This document shows, piece by piece, positions 17,631 to 28,218 of a DNA stretch of 64,000 bases. Numbering within the stretch: position 1 is the stretch's first letter; every line of letters starts with the position of its first letter. Position numbers and translations under genes: made by a program. This DNA is from Microbulbifer salipaludis. Lineage in GTDB: Bacteria > Pseudomonadota > Gammaproteobacteria > Pseudomonadales > Cellvibrionaceae. The stretch lies in the NCBI RefSeq assembly GCF_017303155.1, contig NZ_JAEKJR010000002.1:496001-560000 (forward strand). The letters run 5' to 3'. The notes under the pieces are model-generated. The model made no database searches, was not told the origin of the DNA, and saw only the letters and a list, made by a program, of their open reading frames with translations.

Positions 17631-18284
17631 GTGAGCGCACTCATCACTACCCGGATCCACACCGCCAGCAAGCCGCTGGGCAAGGTTCGGGCGCTGGTTT
17701 CTGTATTTCTGCTGTGCTGTGTGGCGCCATTCGCGGCGGCATCGCAAAACCCCTACACCCTGATTGAGGGGGTTTCCAACGAGCTTCTCGGGGTGATTCG
17801 CAGCGAGGGTCGGAATGTCAGTGCCAACCCACAGCGTTACTATTCTGCGGTGGACCGCGTGCTCGCACCGGTCGTGGATTTTGATTTTATCGCCCGGGGT
17901 GTCATGGGCAGTCATGCTAAAAAAGCGACTCCGGCCCAGCGCGCCAAGTTTGCCAGTACGTTTCGGCGCGATCTGGTGGCCACCTTTGCCCGCGGTGTGG
18001 CGTCTTTCGGCAACATGGATGTGAAGGTGTTGAATCCCGGCTCTGCCCCCAGTGGCAATCGTGTCAACGTGCTGCAGGAGGTGCGCAGTAAGGAGGGGGT
18101 GACCAAGGTTTCCTACACGCTGGTGCGCAACCGCAGCGGTCAGTGGAAGTTGATTAATGTGATTCTGAACGGGGTCAACCTGGGCAAGACGTTCCGCGGA
18201 CAATTCTCGCAGGCCATGCAGGCAAATGGCGGCGATATCGACAAGGTGATCGCGGGCTGGTCGGCGGCAGACCAGGTTGGCTGA
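17631..18284 (+). CDS. mlaC: Phospholipid-binding protein MlaC
   Basis: Periplasmic carrier that shuttles phospholipids between the outer-membrane MlaA complex and the inner-membrane MlaFEDB transporter. The 217-residue precursor has a signal peptide (hydrophobic VSVFLLCCVAPFAAA, mature from about SQNPY) and the MlaC/Ttg2D domain, with FDFIARGVMGSHAKKATPAQ and the segment VSYTLVRNRSGQWKLINVIL. GTG start with TAGGAG nine bases upstream. Unusually, mlaF, mlaE and mlaD are not upstream and mlaB is not downstream; the gene has its own promoter-like sequence. It is followed by ibaG and murA. Confidence 0.92.
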   Translation: MSALITTRIHTASKPLGKVRALVSVFLLCCVAPFAAASQNPYTLIEGVSNELLGVIRSEGRNVSANPQRYYSAVDRVLAPVVDFDFIARGVMGSHAKKATPAQRAKFASTFRRDLVATFARGVASFGNMDVKVLNPGSAPSGNRVNVLQEVRSKEGVTKVSYTLVRNRSGQWKLINVILNGVNLGKTFRGQFSQAMQANGGDIDKVIAGWSAADQVG

Positions 18285-18388
18285 ATTTCGCTTGCCGGAT
18301 GCACGCCGGCGCTGCCGCGGGTTGCGGCTGCGTCGGTTGCCGTATTCCAGTACACTTGCGCGCTTTTAACACGACTGTAATTCCTGCT

Positions 18389-19988
<1,600 letters not shown>

Positions 19989-20014
19989 GTTCAGCGGGAA
20001 GGCGGGGTGCCTGG

Positions 20015-20033
20015 CTAGATGCTTCTCATCTAG
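20015..20033 (+). other. Short hairpin between murA and hisG
   Basis: CTAGATG (20015-20021) and its complement CATCTAG (20027-20033) flank a 5-nt loop. There is no T-run, so it is not a standard terminator; it could be a processing or regulatory hairpin in the hisG leader. Confidence 0.3.
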
Positions 20034-20153
20034 ATGTATTCCAGTTTTGTATTGGCGCGGTATTTCTTGAGGGGATAAGCTCGCACACGCTTAGGAAAAC
20101 CGCCGTTACTTTAGCCTGGATGTTTCCGGGCTCTCCAGATAATCATAATCGTT

Positions 20154-20792
20154 ATGCAGATCACTATTGCCCTGACCAAGGGGCGTATTCTCAAGGAAAC
20201 GCTGCCACTACTGGCTGCCGCTGGCCTCGAGCCGCTGGAAGATATCGCCAAGAGTCGCAAGCTGATCTTCGCCACCAACCAGGAAAACGTTCGCCTGCTG
20301 ATCCTGCGCGGCTCCGATGTGCCCACCTACGTACAGCATGGGGCGGCGGACATGGGCGTGGCGGGCAAGGACAACCTGCTTGAGCATGACAACAGCAACC
20401 TTTACGAACCCCTGGATTTGAATATTGCCCGCTGTCGCCTGATGACCGCGGGCATCAAGGGTGCCCCGTTGCCCAGTGGTCGCATCAAGGTGGCGACCAA
20501 GTTTGTGCAGTCAGCGAAGCGCTACTATGCGGCGCAGGGGCGTCAGGCGGACATCATCAAGCTGTACGGAGCCATGGAGCTGGCACCGCTCATGGATCTG
20601 GCGGACGAAATTGTGGATATTGTGGATACCGGCAATACTCTCAAAGCCAACGGTCTGGAGGCGCGAGACCACATTGCGGACATCAGCAGTCGGCTGATCG
20701 TCAACAAGGCCTCCATGAAAATGAAGTACAGTGCCATCAATGCGCTGGTGGAGCAGTTGGCAAAAGCCGTAAACGTGTCCAAAGCCGATTGA
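20154..20792 (+). CDS. hisG: ATP phosphoribosyltransferase HisG, short form
   Basis: First step of histidine synthesis (ATP plus PRPP). At 212 residues it is the short form that lacks the C-terminal regulatory domain and needs the HisZ partner for activity and feedback. Motifs include [18 protein letters not shown] at the start and [15 protein letters not shown], the PRPP-binding loop. hisD follows 88 bp downstream. hisZ is not in the window. Confidence 0.95.
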   Translation: MQITIALTKGRILKETLPLLAAAGLEPLEDIAKSRKLIFATNQENVRLLILRGSDVPTYVQHGAADMGVAGKDNLLEHDNSNLYEPLDLNIARCRLMTAGIKGAPLPSGRIKVATKFVQSAKRYYAAQGRQADIIKLYGAMELAPLMDLADEIVDIVDTGNTLKANGLEARDHIADISSRLIVNKASMKMKYSAINALVEQLAKAVNVSKAD

Positions 20793-20880
20793 ACGGCAGC
20801 GCGCAGACACTTTCCATCGACCATTTCATCGATGTTACTCATCAGCTACCGGAATACTGAACTTCCATTGATCAAACACT

Positions 20881-22197
20881 ATGCGTGAATTCTCTATTCG
20901 CCGGCTGGATGCCGGCAGCCCGGATTTTTCCAGCGAACTGGACCACTTGCTGGCGTGGGAGTCGGTTGCAGACCTGCAGGTAGAGGCGGCAGTGTCCGAG
21001 ATTCTCCAGCAGGTAAAAAACCGGGGCGATGCAGCGGTCATCGAATTTACCAATCGCTTTGATCGCCGCAACCTGCAAAGTGCGGCCGAGTTTTGCCTGG
21101 GTAAGGATGCTCTGCAGCAGGCGTTGCAGCGTATTCCGGCAGAAAGCCGCGAGGCGCTGGAAACTGCGGCCAAGCGGGTGCGGGAATATCATCAGCACCA
21201 GCTGCAGTCGTCCTGGCAATACCGGGAGGCGGACGGCACTCTTCTTGGCCAGCAAATCACCCCGATGGAGCGCGTTGGAATTTATGTGCCCGGCGGCAAG
21301 GCCAGCTATCCGTCTTCCGTATTGATGAACGCAATTCCGGCGAAAGTGGCCGGGGTTGATGAAATTCAAATGGTGGTGCCTGCCCCCGATGGCCAGCTCA
21401 ATGACCTTGTACTGGCGGCGGCGGCGATTGCCGGTGTGGACCGGGTATTTACCATTGGTGGCGCCCAGGCTGTGGCCGCGCTGGCCTATGGGACAGATTC
21501 CATCGCACGGGTGGACAAGATTGTGGGCCCGGGCAACATTTTTGTGGCGTCAGCCAAGCGCGCGGTGTTTGGTCAGGTGGCCATCGATATGATCGCTGGG
21601 CCCTCGGAAATTCTGGTGATCTGCGACGGCAAGACCGATCCGGACTGGATTGCCATGGACCTGCTTTCCCAGGCGGAGCACGACGAGCAGGCGCAGTCGA
21701 TCCTGCTGAGCCCGGATGCTGATTTTCTGGATGCGGTGGAAAAATCTCTGCAAAAGCTGCTCGCGGATTTACCCCGGGAAGCCATTGCCAGTCGTTCCAT
21801 CGCCGATCGCGGTGCCCTGATCCTGGTGCGGGATATTGCCCAGGCCATCGAGGTGTCCAACCGGATTGCCCCTGAGCACCTGGAGGTTTCTGTGGATGAT
21901 CCGGAACAATATCTGCCGCAGATTCGCCATGCCGGTGCGATTTTCCTCGGCCGCTATACCGCCGAGGCGCTTGGCGATTACTGTGCCGGCCCCAACCATG
22001 TGTTGCCCACCAGTGGCACGGCCAGGTTTTCCTCGCCACTAGGTGTTTACGACTTTCAGAAACGCAGCTCGATCATCTTTTGCTCGCCGCAAGGGGCGGA
22101 TACATTGGGCCGAGTGGCTGCCACGCTGGCGAAAGGGGAGGGGCTCGATGCGCACGCCCGCTCCGCGGAATACCGGGTGCGTGATACCGCGGATTGA
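20881..22197 (+). CDS. hisD: Histidinol dehydrogenase HisD
   Basis: Two-step NAD-dependent oxidation of histidinol to histidine with a Zn2+ site. The 438 residues include [59 protein letters not shown] and the C-terminal [20 protein letters not shown], all HisD hallmarks. A 17-bp tandem repeat begins inside the last codons and runs past the stop. hisC, the usual next gene in Pseudomonas-type order, is missing. Confidence 0.96.
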   Translation: MREFSIRRLDAGSPDFSSELDHLLAWESVADLQVEAAVSEILQQVKNRGDAAVIEFTNRFDRRNLQSAAEFCLGKDALQQALQRIPAESREALETAAKRVREYHQHQLQSSWQYREADGTLLGQQITPMERVGIYVPGGKASYPSSVLMNAIPAKVAGVDEIQMVVPAPDGQLNDLVLAAAAIAGVDRVFTIGGAQAVAALAYGTDSIARVDKIVGPGNIFVASAKRAVFGQVAIDMIAGPSEILVICDGKTDPDWIAMDLLSQAEHDEQAQSILLSPDADFLDAVEKSLQKLLADLPREAIASRSIADRGALILVRDIAQAIEVSNRIAPEHLEVSVDDPEQYLPQIRHAGAIFLGRYTAEALGDYCAGPNHVLPTSGTARFSSPLGVYDFQKRSSIIFCSPQGADTLGRVAATLAKGEGLDAHARSAEYRVRDTAD

Positions 22198-22253
22198 TTA
22201 GCATCGCGGATTGATTAGCACCGCGGATTGATTAGCGCCGTGGATCGATTGGC
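22186..22253. repeat. Four tandem copies of a 17-bp unit at the hisD stop
   Basis: Units start at 22186, 22203, 22220 and 22237. The first three differ only at the first two bases (unit ACCGCGGATTGATTAGC); the fourth is degenerate (GCCGTGGATCGATTGGC). The hisD stop codon TGA is inside the first unit, so the array appears to have grown out of the gene end. Confidence 0.85.
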
Positions 22254-22276
22254 GCGGACCAGGCTGCAGGGATTGG

Positions 22277-22765
22277 TTATTGGTCGGAGGAGTTGGCCGG
22301 TGGGATTTTTGTGGCCTGCCAGGCCAGCGCCCGCCATTCGCCATCGCGCTTAACGAACGTACCGGTGTTGAAAAATTCCATTCTTTTCGCTTGCTTGTCG
22401 CTGTTGGACGCAGGCTCCGCGATCAGCCGAAAGGCGATGATCGCGGTACTGTCGAGTAGGCGAATATCTGTATCTTCCGCGCGGTAGCGCATCGGCGCGG
22501 AAGCCTCGTCCTCTTCATTCCTGCTGTTCTTTTCTTCTTTCACCTTTTGCATCCCGTCGATAATCACTGCTTTTCCAAAGCGTTGGCCCGAAGAGCTGGT
22601 ATAGATCAGATCGTCGGCCCAGAAACGCTGGTGCACCTGAATATCGTTAGCGGCCCCGGCGAGAAACTGGTTGAGCAGATCGTTCAATGCTTCGCGATCA
22701 TCGGCGAAGACGCTACCGCTAAATAGTGTGAGCAGTAGAGTTAATCGAATTGTCTTGAGTGGCAT
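22277..22765 (-). CDS. Secreted NTF2-like (DUF4440/SnoaL-type) protein
   Basis: A 162-residue protein with a signal peptide (TIRLTLLLTLFSGSVFA, mature from DDREAL) and one NTF2-like cone domain: ALNDLLNQFLAGAANDIQVH, HQRFWADDLIYTSSSGQRFG, and the ending FVKRDGEWRALAWQATKIP. Such domains bind small ligands or act as enzymes, but nothing here fixes a function. The start is supported by a GGAG site nine bases upstream. It sits where hisC is expected and is read away from hisD's 3' end, just downstream of the DegS-like gene on the same strand. Confidence 0.7.
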   Translation of the reverse strand: MPLKTIRLTLLLTLFSGSVFADDREALNDLLNQFLAGAANDIQVHQRFWADDLIYTSSSGQRFGKAVIIDGMQKVKEEKNSRNEEDEASAPMRYRAEDTDIRLLDSTAIIAFRLIAEPASNSDKQAKRMEFFNTGTFVKRDGEWRALAWQATKIPPANSSDQ

Positions 22766-22790
22766 TGCTAAGTGCTCCTTTTATTTGGGG

Positions 22791-23939
22791 TCAGCCCTCG
22801 CCTTGTGTTTGGCGTTCCTCGCTCTGAGGTCTTTCAGATACCGCTGCGCGCGTGGTGAGGGGTTCTCCGTCGCGAATATAGGTGATGGTTACCACTTCGC
22901 CAGGGCGTAGGGTGGCCATAGCCGCGTTGCCATGTTTGCCATCATTGATGGGGGTGGCATTGATATGAGTGATGACGTCACCAGGCTTGAGGCCCGCCTG
23001 ATGTGCGGGTCCATCCTTGTAAATCGCGGTGACGATCACCCCGTTGGTGGATGCCAGGTTGAAGGACCGCGCCAGCAGTGGATTGAGGTTTTGCGCTTCG
23101 ATCCCCAGCCAGCCGGGCACCACGCGCCCGAACTCGATGAGGTCCTGCATGACTTTCAGGGCGATATTGGCGGGAATCGCAAAGCTGATGCTGGGGACGG
23201 TTTGATTCAATGCCGACGTGGTATTGATACCGAGTAACCGTCCGCGGGAATCGACAAGGGCGCCACCGGAGTTGCCGGGGTTGATCGCCGCATCGGTCTG
23301 CAGAAAATTCTGCAGATAGCCGCCAACACCCGCGTTCTCCACGTCTCGGCCTGTCGCACTGATAATGCCTTGGGTTACCGTTTGCCCAACTCCGAATGGG
23401 TTGCCAATGGCGAGCACTACATCGCCCACCTGTGCCCTGTCTGGATCGCCCACCTCGATGGCTTTCAGGTTGGGGAGGTCAATCTTTAGAACCGCCAGAT
23501 CGAAATCTGCGTCTGAGCCTACCAGGGTCGCCCGGGCCTCGCGGCCGTCAGCCAGCACCACGGCAATCTGTTCTGCGCCAGAAATAACATGGAAGTTGGT
23601 CAGTACATACCCCGCCTCATTAACAATGACCCCGGAGCCGAGATTTTGTTGCATGCGCTCCCGTTGCAGCGGGGTCATCTTGTTCAGGTAGTAAGGGAAA
23701 AGGGGGTGGTTTGCCAGCGGGTGGTTGCGCAGGGCTCTCTTGCTAAACACGTTGACCACCGCAGGAGCCGCCAGATTAACCGCGCTGGAATAGGTTTCTG
23801 GGCCCGAGGAAAAAGGGGGGGGAGCGCTGTTGCTGGGCTTATCGCGCAAATGCGGAAAAATGAAGAGCAGCGCTGCCGCCATCGCCAGGCCGATCACGGC
23901 GGGAATGGCCCAGTCTTGCAGAAATCGTTGTAATGACAC
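22791..23939 (-). CDS. DegS/AlgW-type periplasmic serine protease
   Basis: A 382-residue S1C (HtrA-family) protease with one N-terminal membrane helix (about 12-30) in place of a cleaved signal, a trypsin-like domain with the triad His117 (TNFHVISG), Asp147 (DADFDLAVLKID) and Ser224 (NPGNSGGALV), and a single PDZ domain (about 270-365). One PDZ plus a membrane anchor is the DegS/AlgW layout, whose role is to cleave the anti-sigma factor RseA/MucA under envelope stress. The location after hisD matches algW in Pseudomonas. A TATAAT on the minus strand (23963-23968) lies just upstream, with a poor -35. Confidence 0.9.
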   Translation of the reverse strand: MSLQRFLQDWAIPAVIGLAMAAALLFIFPHLRDKPSNSAPPPFSSGPETYSSAVNLAAPAVVNVFSKRALRNHPLANHPLFPYYLNKMTPLQRERMQQNLGSGVIVNEAGYVLTNFHVISGAEQIAVVLADGREARATLVGSDADFDLAVLKIDLPNLKAIEVGDPDRAQVGDVVLAIGNPFGVGQTVTQGIISATGRDVENAGVGGYLQNFLQTDAAINPGNSGGALVDSRGRLLGINTTSALNQTVPSISFAIPANIALKVMQDLIEFGRVVPGWLGIEAQNLNPLLARSFNLASTNGVIVTAIYKDGPAHQAGLKPGDVITHINATPINDGKHGNAAMATLRPGEVVTITYIRDGEPLTTRAAVSERPQSEERQTQGEG

Positions 23940-24024
23940 CTGAGACTCCTTGGTTTGCAGCCATTATACGTCTTTCGGTTCTTGTGTCCTCACCAGAAGA
24001 TCTAACCGCGGTCGCGTCTGGTCC

Positions 24025-24052
24025 TTGGTGTAGCGCGGGTTATGCGTATAAT
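24025..24052 (+). promoter_or_regulatory. Sigma-70 promoter of sat
   Basis: TTGGTG (24025-24030), a 16-bp spacer and a perfect TATAAT (24047-24052) end 56 bp upstream of the sat ATG. Confidence 0.65.
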
Positions 24053-24108
24053 GTGCGGCTCAAAATTTCGCCAGAATCCTCATCTACAGATATAACACAG
24101 GAGTGACT

Positions 24109-25299
24109 ATGTCCTTGGTTCGCCCACACGGCAGTGTCGAGCTGCAGCCCCGCTTTGTTTACGACAGTGAGCGCCATCACCAGCTCGCCCACGAAGCGGA
24201 ATCCCTGCCATCCATCGTGGTGAGCTCTGCGGCGGCGGCCAATGCGGTGATGCTGGGCGCCGGTTACTTCAACCCGCTGCACGGCTATATGAACCTCGCC
24301 GACACCCTGAGTGTTGCCGAAACCCTGCGCACTGTGGACGGCCTGTTCTGGCCGGTGCCCGTGGTCAACATGGTGGAAGACACGTCTTCAATTGCCGGCG
24401 CCAAGCGCATCGCGCTGCGCGATCCGAATGTAGAGGGCAATCCGGTGCTTGCCATTATGGATGTGGAGGCCATCGAGACGGTGTCGGATGAGCAGGTCAA
24501 TACCATTGCTGAGCATGTATTCGGTACCCTGGATGACAAGCACCCGGGCGTCGCTACCTTTAAGGGCGCTGGCCGTCAGCTGATTTCTGGCTCCATCGAA
24601 GTGCTGAACTTCAGCTATTTCCAGGCGGACTTCCCGGATACCTTCCGCACGGCAGTAGAGATCCGCAATGAGTTTGTCGAGCATGGATGGAGCAAGGTTG
24701 TTGCCTTCCAGACCCGTAACCCCATGCACCGCGCACACGAGGAGCTGTGCAAAATGGCGCTGGAGGCGGTGGACGCCGATGGTGTGCTGATCCACATGCT
24801 GCTGGGCAAGTTGAAGCCCGGTGATATTCCGGCCCACGTGCGCGATGCCGCGATCCGCAAAATGGTCGAGGATTACTTCCCCAAGAACACGGTAATGGTC
24901 ACCGGTTATGGTTTTGACATGCTGTATGCCGGCCCGCGGGAAGCTGTGCTGCACGCGGTGTTCCGTCAGAACTGTGGCTGTAGCCACCTGATTGTCGGCC
25001 GCGATCACGCGGGCGTGGGTGATTACTACGGTGCGTTCGATGCCCAGACCATCTTTGATGACAAGGTACCTGAGGGCGCGCTGGAAATTGAGATTTTCCG
25101 CGCTGACCACACCGCCTACTCAAAGAAACTGAATAAGGTGGTGATGATGCGCGATGTGCCGGATCACACCAAAGAGGATTTCATCCTGCTGTCGGGTACC
25201 AAAGTGCGCGAGATGCTGGGTAACGGTATTGCACCGCCTCCGGAGTTCTCTCGTCCGGAAGTCGCTCAGATCCTGATGGATTACTACCAGAGCCTGTAA
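24109..25299 (+). CDS. sat: Sulfate adenylyltransferase, single-chain type
   Basis: ATP sulfurylase: forms adenosine 5'-phosphosulfate from sulfate and ATP. The 396-residue protein is the homomeric Sat type, not CysD/CysN: it has the PUA-like N-terminal domain (GAGYFNPLHGYM), the active motif QTRNPMHRAH at 201-210, GRDHAGVGDYYG, and a C-terminal LLSGTKVREMLGNG. I start at ATG 24109, five bases after AGGAG. It has its own promoter and a 25-bp-stem terminator, so it is a single-gene unit. In Pseudomonas, cysD-cysN occupy this place. Confidence 0.95.
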   Translation: MSLVRPHGSVELQPRFVYDSERHHQLAHEAESLPSIVVSSAAAANAVMLGAGYFNPLHGYMNLADTLSVAETLRTVDGLFWPVPVVNMVEDTSSIAGAKRIALRDPNVEGNPVLAIMDVEAIETVSDEQVNTIAEHVFGTLDDKHPGVATFKGAGRQLISGSIEVLNFSYFQADFPDTFRTAVEIRNEFVEHGWSKVVAFQTRNPMHRAHEELCKMALEAVDADGVLIHMLLGKLKPGDIPAHVRDAAIRKMVEDYFPKNTVMVTGYGFDMLYAGPREAVLHAVFRQNCGCSHLIVGRDHAGVGDYYGAFDAQTIFDDKVPEGALEIEIFRADHTAYSKKLNKVVMMRDVPDHTKEDFILLSGTKVREMLGNGIAPPPEFSRPEVAQILMDYYQSL

Positions 25300-25310
25300 C
25301 AGCTCTGGCG

Positions 25311-25363
25311 AATCCAAGGCACAAAAAAGGCGGGAACCTCCCGCCTTTTTTGTGCCTTGGATT
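25311..25363. terminator. Bidirectional terminator, 25-bp perfect inverted repeat
   Basis: Bases 25311-25335 are the exact reverse complement of 25339-25363, around a 3-nt loop (ACC). The core is A6-GGCGGGA / TCCCGCC-T6, so each strand has a GC hairpin followed by a T-run. It sits between convergent sat and zapG and can stop both. Confidence 0.9.
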
Positions 25364-25372
25364 TACCTGAGG

Positions 25373-25849
25373 TCAGCGATTGACTGCTCCCTCGGAGCTG
25401 GGTGTGGCCGTTGGGGCCGGTGCTTGCGCTTCTTTCTCCAGGCCGAACTCTTCCGAGAGCGTGCCCGCAGCGCCGGGTGCCTTGGGTGCCCAGTCGCGGG
25501 GCGGGAGGACGCTCAGGCTCTCGTCATTGTCGCTTAACTGACCACTGCCGGCCTCCAGCATCTGGCGTCCGATATCCTGGCTGGACAGGCGCATAGCACT
25601 GTTGGCTAGATACTCGTGGACCTCTCTGTAGCTCTGGGTCAGGTTGTGAACCAGTTGCGAGGTCTGGTCAAAATGCTCGTTCACCTGCAGCTGGAAGTCT
25701 TCCAGGCGGGTATTGGCCTCTTTCAGGCGAAGCTCCAATTCCTGGGTGCGGTCGATGTTCTGGCGGCCGCGGGTAGCGAGGAAAGCCAGAAGGGCTCCCA
25801 GGGCGAGGCCGACTACGCCGACCAGAATCAATACCGAAGTTGAGTGCAC
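25373..25849 (-). CDS. zapG: ZapG/YhcB-like DUF1043 protein
   Basis: A 158-residue inner-membrane protein: membrane helix VLILVGVVGLALGALLAFL (about 6-24), coiled coil (about 32-75) with LELRLKEANTRLEDFQLQV, the YREVHEYLANSAMRL segment, and a low-complexity Pro/Ala tail. E. coli YhcB (ZapG) links envelope growth, division and the Rod system. Position next to zapE, divergently transcribed, matches E. coli. A TATAAT on the minus strand (25904-25909) is the nearest promoter-like element. Confidence 0.8.
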   Translation of the reverse strand: MHSTSVLILVGVVGLALGALLAFLATRGRQNIDRTQELELRLKEANTRLEDFQLQVNEHFDQTSQLVHNLTQSYREVHEYLANSAMRLSSQDIGRQMLEAGSGQLSDNDESLSVLPPRDWAPKAPGAAGTLSEEFGLEKEAQAPAPTATPSSEGAVNR

Positions 25850-26107
25850 GTTACATCCTCCTCAAGATAAATAGTGGCACCAGTCATCCCTGACGGTGAC
25901 CTCATTATACGCAATTACGTCCGTCGCGCCCTGCTGAGGTTTGTGTCAAGACGTGATGGATTTGGTAAAGTGCGCGCCAATCGCTGTGCGCCACGGTTTT
26001 TTCTTTGTTTTGGGGCGGTGTGTAGTCGGTTGTTTCCCCGGGCAGAGTATCTGTTGTTCGGCTTGTCATGATTGATAGTTCAATAATTTGAAAACGGTTT
26101 TGAATAG

Positions 26108-27247
26108 ATGGTCACGGAATCCTCCTCGTCCGATCCCATGCGCCTGACGCCGATGGCGCGCTATCGGCGAGACCTGCAGCGTCCCGATTTTGTTGAGGAC
26201 CCAGCTCAGCGGGCCGCCGTGGAAAAGTTACAGGATCTGTATGAGCGGTTACGCGCAGCCGATGCGGGTGGGGGCAGGGTGGTACGCCGCCTGAAAGCGC
26301 TGTGGCAGAAGCCGCGGGGGCCGGTGAAGGGTCTCTATTTCTGGGGGGGCGTGGGTCGTGGCAAGACGTATCTGATGGATGCGTTTTTCGAGTCGCTGCC
26401 GTTTGAAGAGAAGCAGCGTACGCATTTCCACCGCTTTATGCGCGATGTACACCGGCAGTTGAAAGCACTGTCGGGAGAGAAAAACCCGCTGGACAAGGTG
26501 GCAGATCGTATTGCCGGCAGGGCGCGCGTGCTGTGTTTTGATGAGTTTTTTGTCTCCGATATCACCGATGCAATGATCCTGGCCAATCTGCTGGACGCCC
26601 TGTTCGCGCGGGGTGTGACGCTGGTGGCGACCTCCAACATCATACCCGAAGGCCTATATAAGGATGGGCTCCAGCGGGCGCGATTTTTGCCGGCGATCGA
26701 CCTGTTGCTCGCGCACACCGAAGTGGTCAATGTGGATAATGGGGTGGATTATCGGTTGCGCGCGCTGGAGATGGCCGAGCTGTATCACAGCCCGCTGGAT
26801 GATCAGGCCGATAACAGCCTGCACCGTTCCTTTGCCAGCTTGATGGTGGAGGGCTCTGAAGTGCGCGAGTCGGTTACCCTGGATATTGAGGGGCGACCGA
26901 TCGTCGCCAGTCGCCTGGCGGATGACGTAGCCTGGTTCGAATTTGCCGAGCTGTGTGACGGTCCGCGCTCGCAGAATGACTACATCGAGCTGGCGCGAGA
27001 GTTTCACACCGTATTGCTTGCCAATGTGCCGAAAATGGACGGTCGTATGGAAAGTCAGGCGCGGCGTTTCATCAATCTGGTTGATGAGTTTTATGACCGC
27101 AGCGTCAAACTGGTTGTGTCCGCCGCGGAGCCGATCGAGTCCCTGTACGGTGGTCGCCAGTTGCGCTTTGAGTTTGATCGAACCATGAGTCGCCTGCAGG
27201 AGATGCAGTCGCGGGAGTATCTGGGTCGGCCCCACCGGCCGGAATAG
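26108..27247 (+). CDS. zapE: Cell division protein ZapE (AFG1-like ATPase)
   Basis: A 379-residue AFG1-family P-loop ATPase that, in E. coli, joins the Z-ring late in constriction and destabilises FtsZ polymers. It has a Walker A GGVGRGKT at 80-87, the family FHRFMRDVH segment, Walker [20 protein letters not shown] and sensor [18 protein letters not shown]. The length is normal. Upstream gap of 258 bp to divergent zapG; rplM follows after 136 bp with its own promoter. Confidence 0.94.
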   Translation: MVTESSSSDPMRLTPMARYRRDLQRPDFVEDPAQRAAVEKLQDLYERLRAADAGGGRVVRRLKALWQKPRGPVKGLYFWGGVGRGKTYLMDAFFESLPFEEKQRTHFHRFMRDVHRQLKALSGEKNPLDKVADRIAGRARVLCFDEFFVSDITDAMILANLLDALFARGVTLVATSNIIPEGLYKDGLQRARFLPAIDLLLAHTEVVNVDNGVDYRLRALEMAELYHSPLDDQADNSLHRSFASLMVEGSEVRESVTLDIEGRPIVASRLADDVAWFEFAELCDGPRSQNDYIELAREFHTVLLANVPKMDGRMESQARRFINLVDEFYDRSVKLVVSAAEPIESLYGGRQLRFEFDRTMSRLQEMQSREYLGRPHRPE

Positions 27248-27296
27248 GGAGTCCTGCGGACGGCTCCGGTTGGTCACATATCGCCCAATTTTGAGC

Positions 27297-27325
27297 TTGA
27301 AAAGCCCGTGGTGCTTATGTAGTAT
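27297..27325 (+). promoter_or_regulatory. Promoter of rplM-rpsI
   Basis: TTGAAA (27297-27302), a 17-bp spacer and TAGTAT (27320-27325) lie 58 bp upstream of rplM. The roughly 50-nt leader could hold an L13 autoregulatory site, as known in E. coli, but I cannot identify it by eye. Confidence 0.55.
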
Positions 27326-27383
27326 TCGCGCTCTTTTCGTGGGACGGCTCCATTCCCGGGGCCATATACAGGTGTTTTATAAC

Positions 27384-27812
27384 ATGAAGACTTACAGTGC
27401 CAAGCCGGAAGCGGTCACTCGCGACTGGTACATTGTTGACGCTGCGGATAAGACTCTCGGCCGTATTTCCGCCGAGATTGCTCACCGCCTGCGTGGCAAG
27501 CACAAGCCTGAATACACGCCCCACGTGGACACCGGTGACTACATCGTAGTAATTAACGCCGAGAAGGTTCGCGTGACCGGCAACAAGGCCAAAGACAAGA
27601 TTTACCACAGCCACTCTGGCTACCCTGGTGGTCTTAAATCCATCAGCTTTGAGAAGCTGATCGACAAGGCGCCTGAGCGCACTATCCAAAGTGCGGTAAA
27701 AGGCATGCTTCCTAAGGGTCCTCTGGGCCGCGCCATGTTCAAGAAATTGAAGGTGTATAAAGGTAGCGAACATCCTCATGCGGCGCAGCAGCCGATTGAA
27801 CTGTCGATCTAA
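27384..27812 (+). CDS. rplM: 50S ribosomal protein L13
   Basis: A 142-residue L13, an early-assembly protein of the large subunit: [39 protein letters not shown], and the ending [14 protein letters not shown] 27384 gives the standard MKTYSAKPE start. rpsI follows 13 bp downstream, the usual pair. Confidence 0.98.
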   Translation: MKTYSAKPEAVTRDWYIVDAADKTLGRISAEIAHRLRGKHKPEYTPHVDTGDYIVVINAEKVRVTGNKAKDKIYHSHSGYPGGLKSISFEKLIDKAPERTIQSAVKGMLPKGPLGRAMFKKLKVYKGSEHPHAAQQPIELSI

Positions 27813-27825
27813 ACGGAACATTCTC

Positions 27826-28218
27826 ATGGCAACTACTCAATACTACGGTACCGGCCGTCGCAAGACCTCTACCGCTCGCGTATTCATCGCGCAGGGTGAA
27901 GGTAAAATCAGCGTCAACGGTCGCACTCTGGACGAATATTTCGGCCGCGAAGTGGCGCGCATGATCGTGCGTCAGCCGCTGGAAATGGTCGACATGGTTG
28001 AAAAATTTGACATCAACGTCACTGTGAAGGGCGGCGGTTCCTTTGGTCAGGCGGGTGCTATCCGTCACGGCCTGACGCGCGCTCTGATGCAATACGACGA
28101 GTCCCTGCGTCAGCCGCTGCGTGCAGCCGGCTACGTGACTCGCGATGCGCGTGCCGTTGAGCGTAAGAAAGTCGGCTTGCGCAAAGCGCGTAAGAAGCCG
28201 CAATTCTCCAAGCGTTAA
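27826..28218 (+). CDS. rpsI: 30S ribosomal protein S9
   Basis: A 130-residue S9 with [18 protein letters not shown] at the start, the [18 protein letters not shown] core and the universal basic tail ending KKPQFSKR, which reaches the P-site tRNA. Followed by a strong terminator. Confidence 0.98.
   Translation: MATTQYYGTGRRKTSTARVFIAQGEGKISVNGRTLDEYFGREVARMIVRQPLEMVDMVEKFDINVTVKGGGSFGQAGAIRHGLTRALMQYDESLRQPLRAAGYVTRDARAVERKKVGLRKARKKPQFSKR

Noticed and set aside
22186..22253. CRISPR-like array
   Set aside because: 17-bp units with no spacers; a simple tandem repeat. The same holds for the 12-bp array at 37588-37635.
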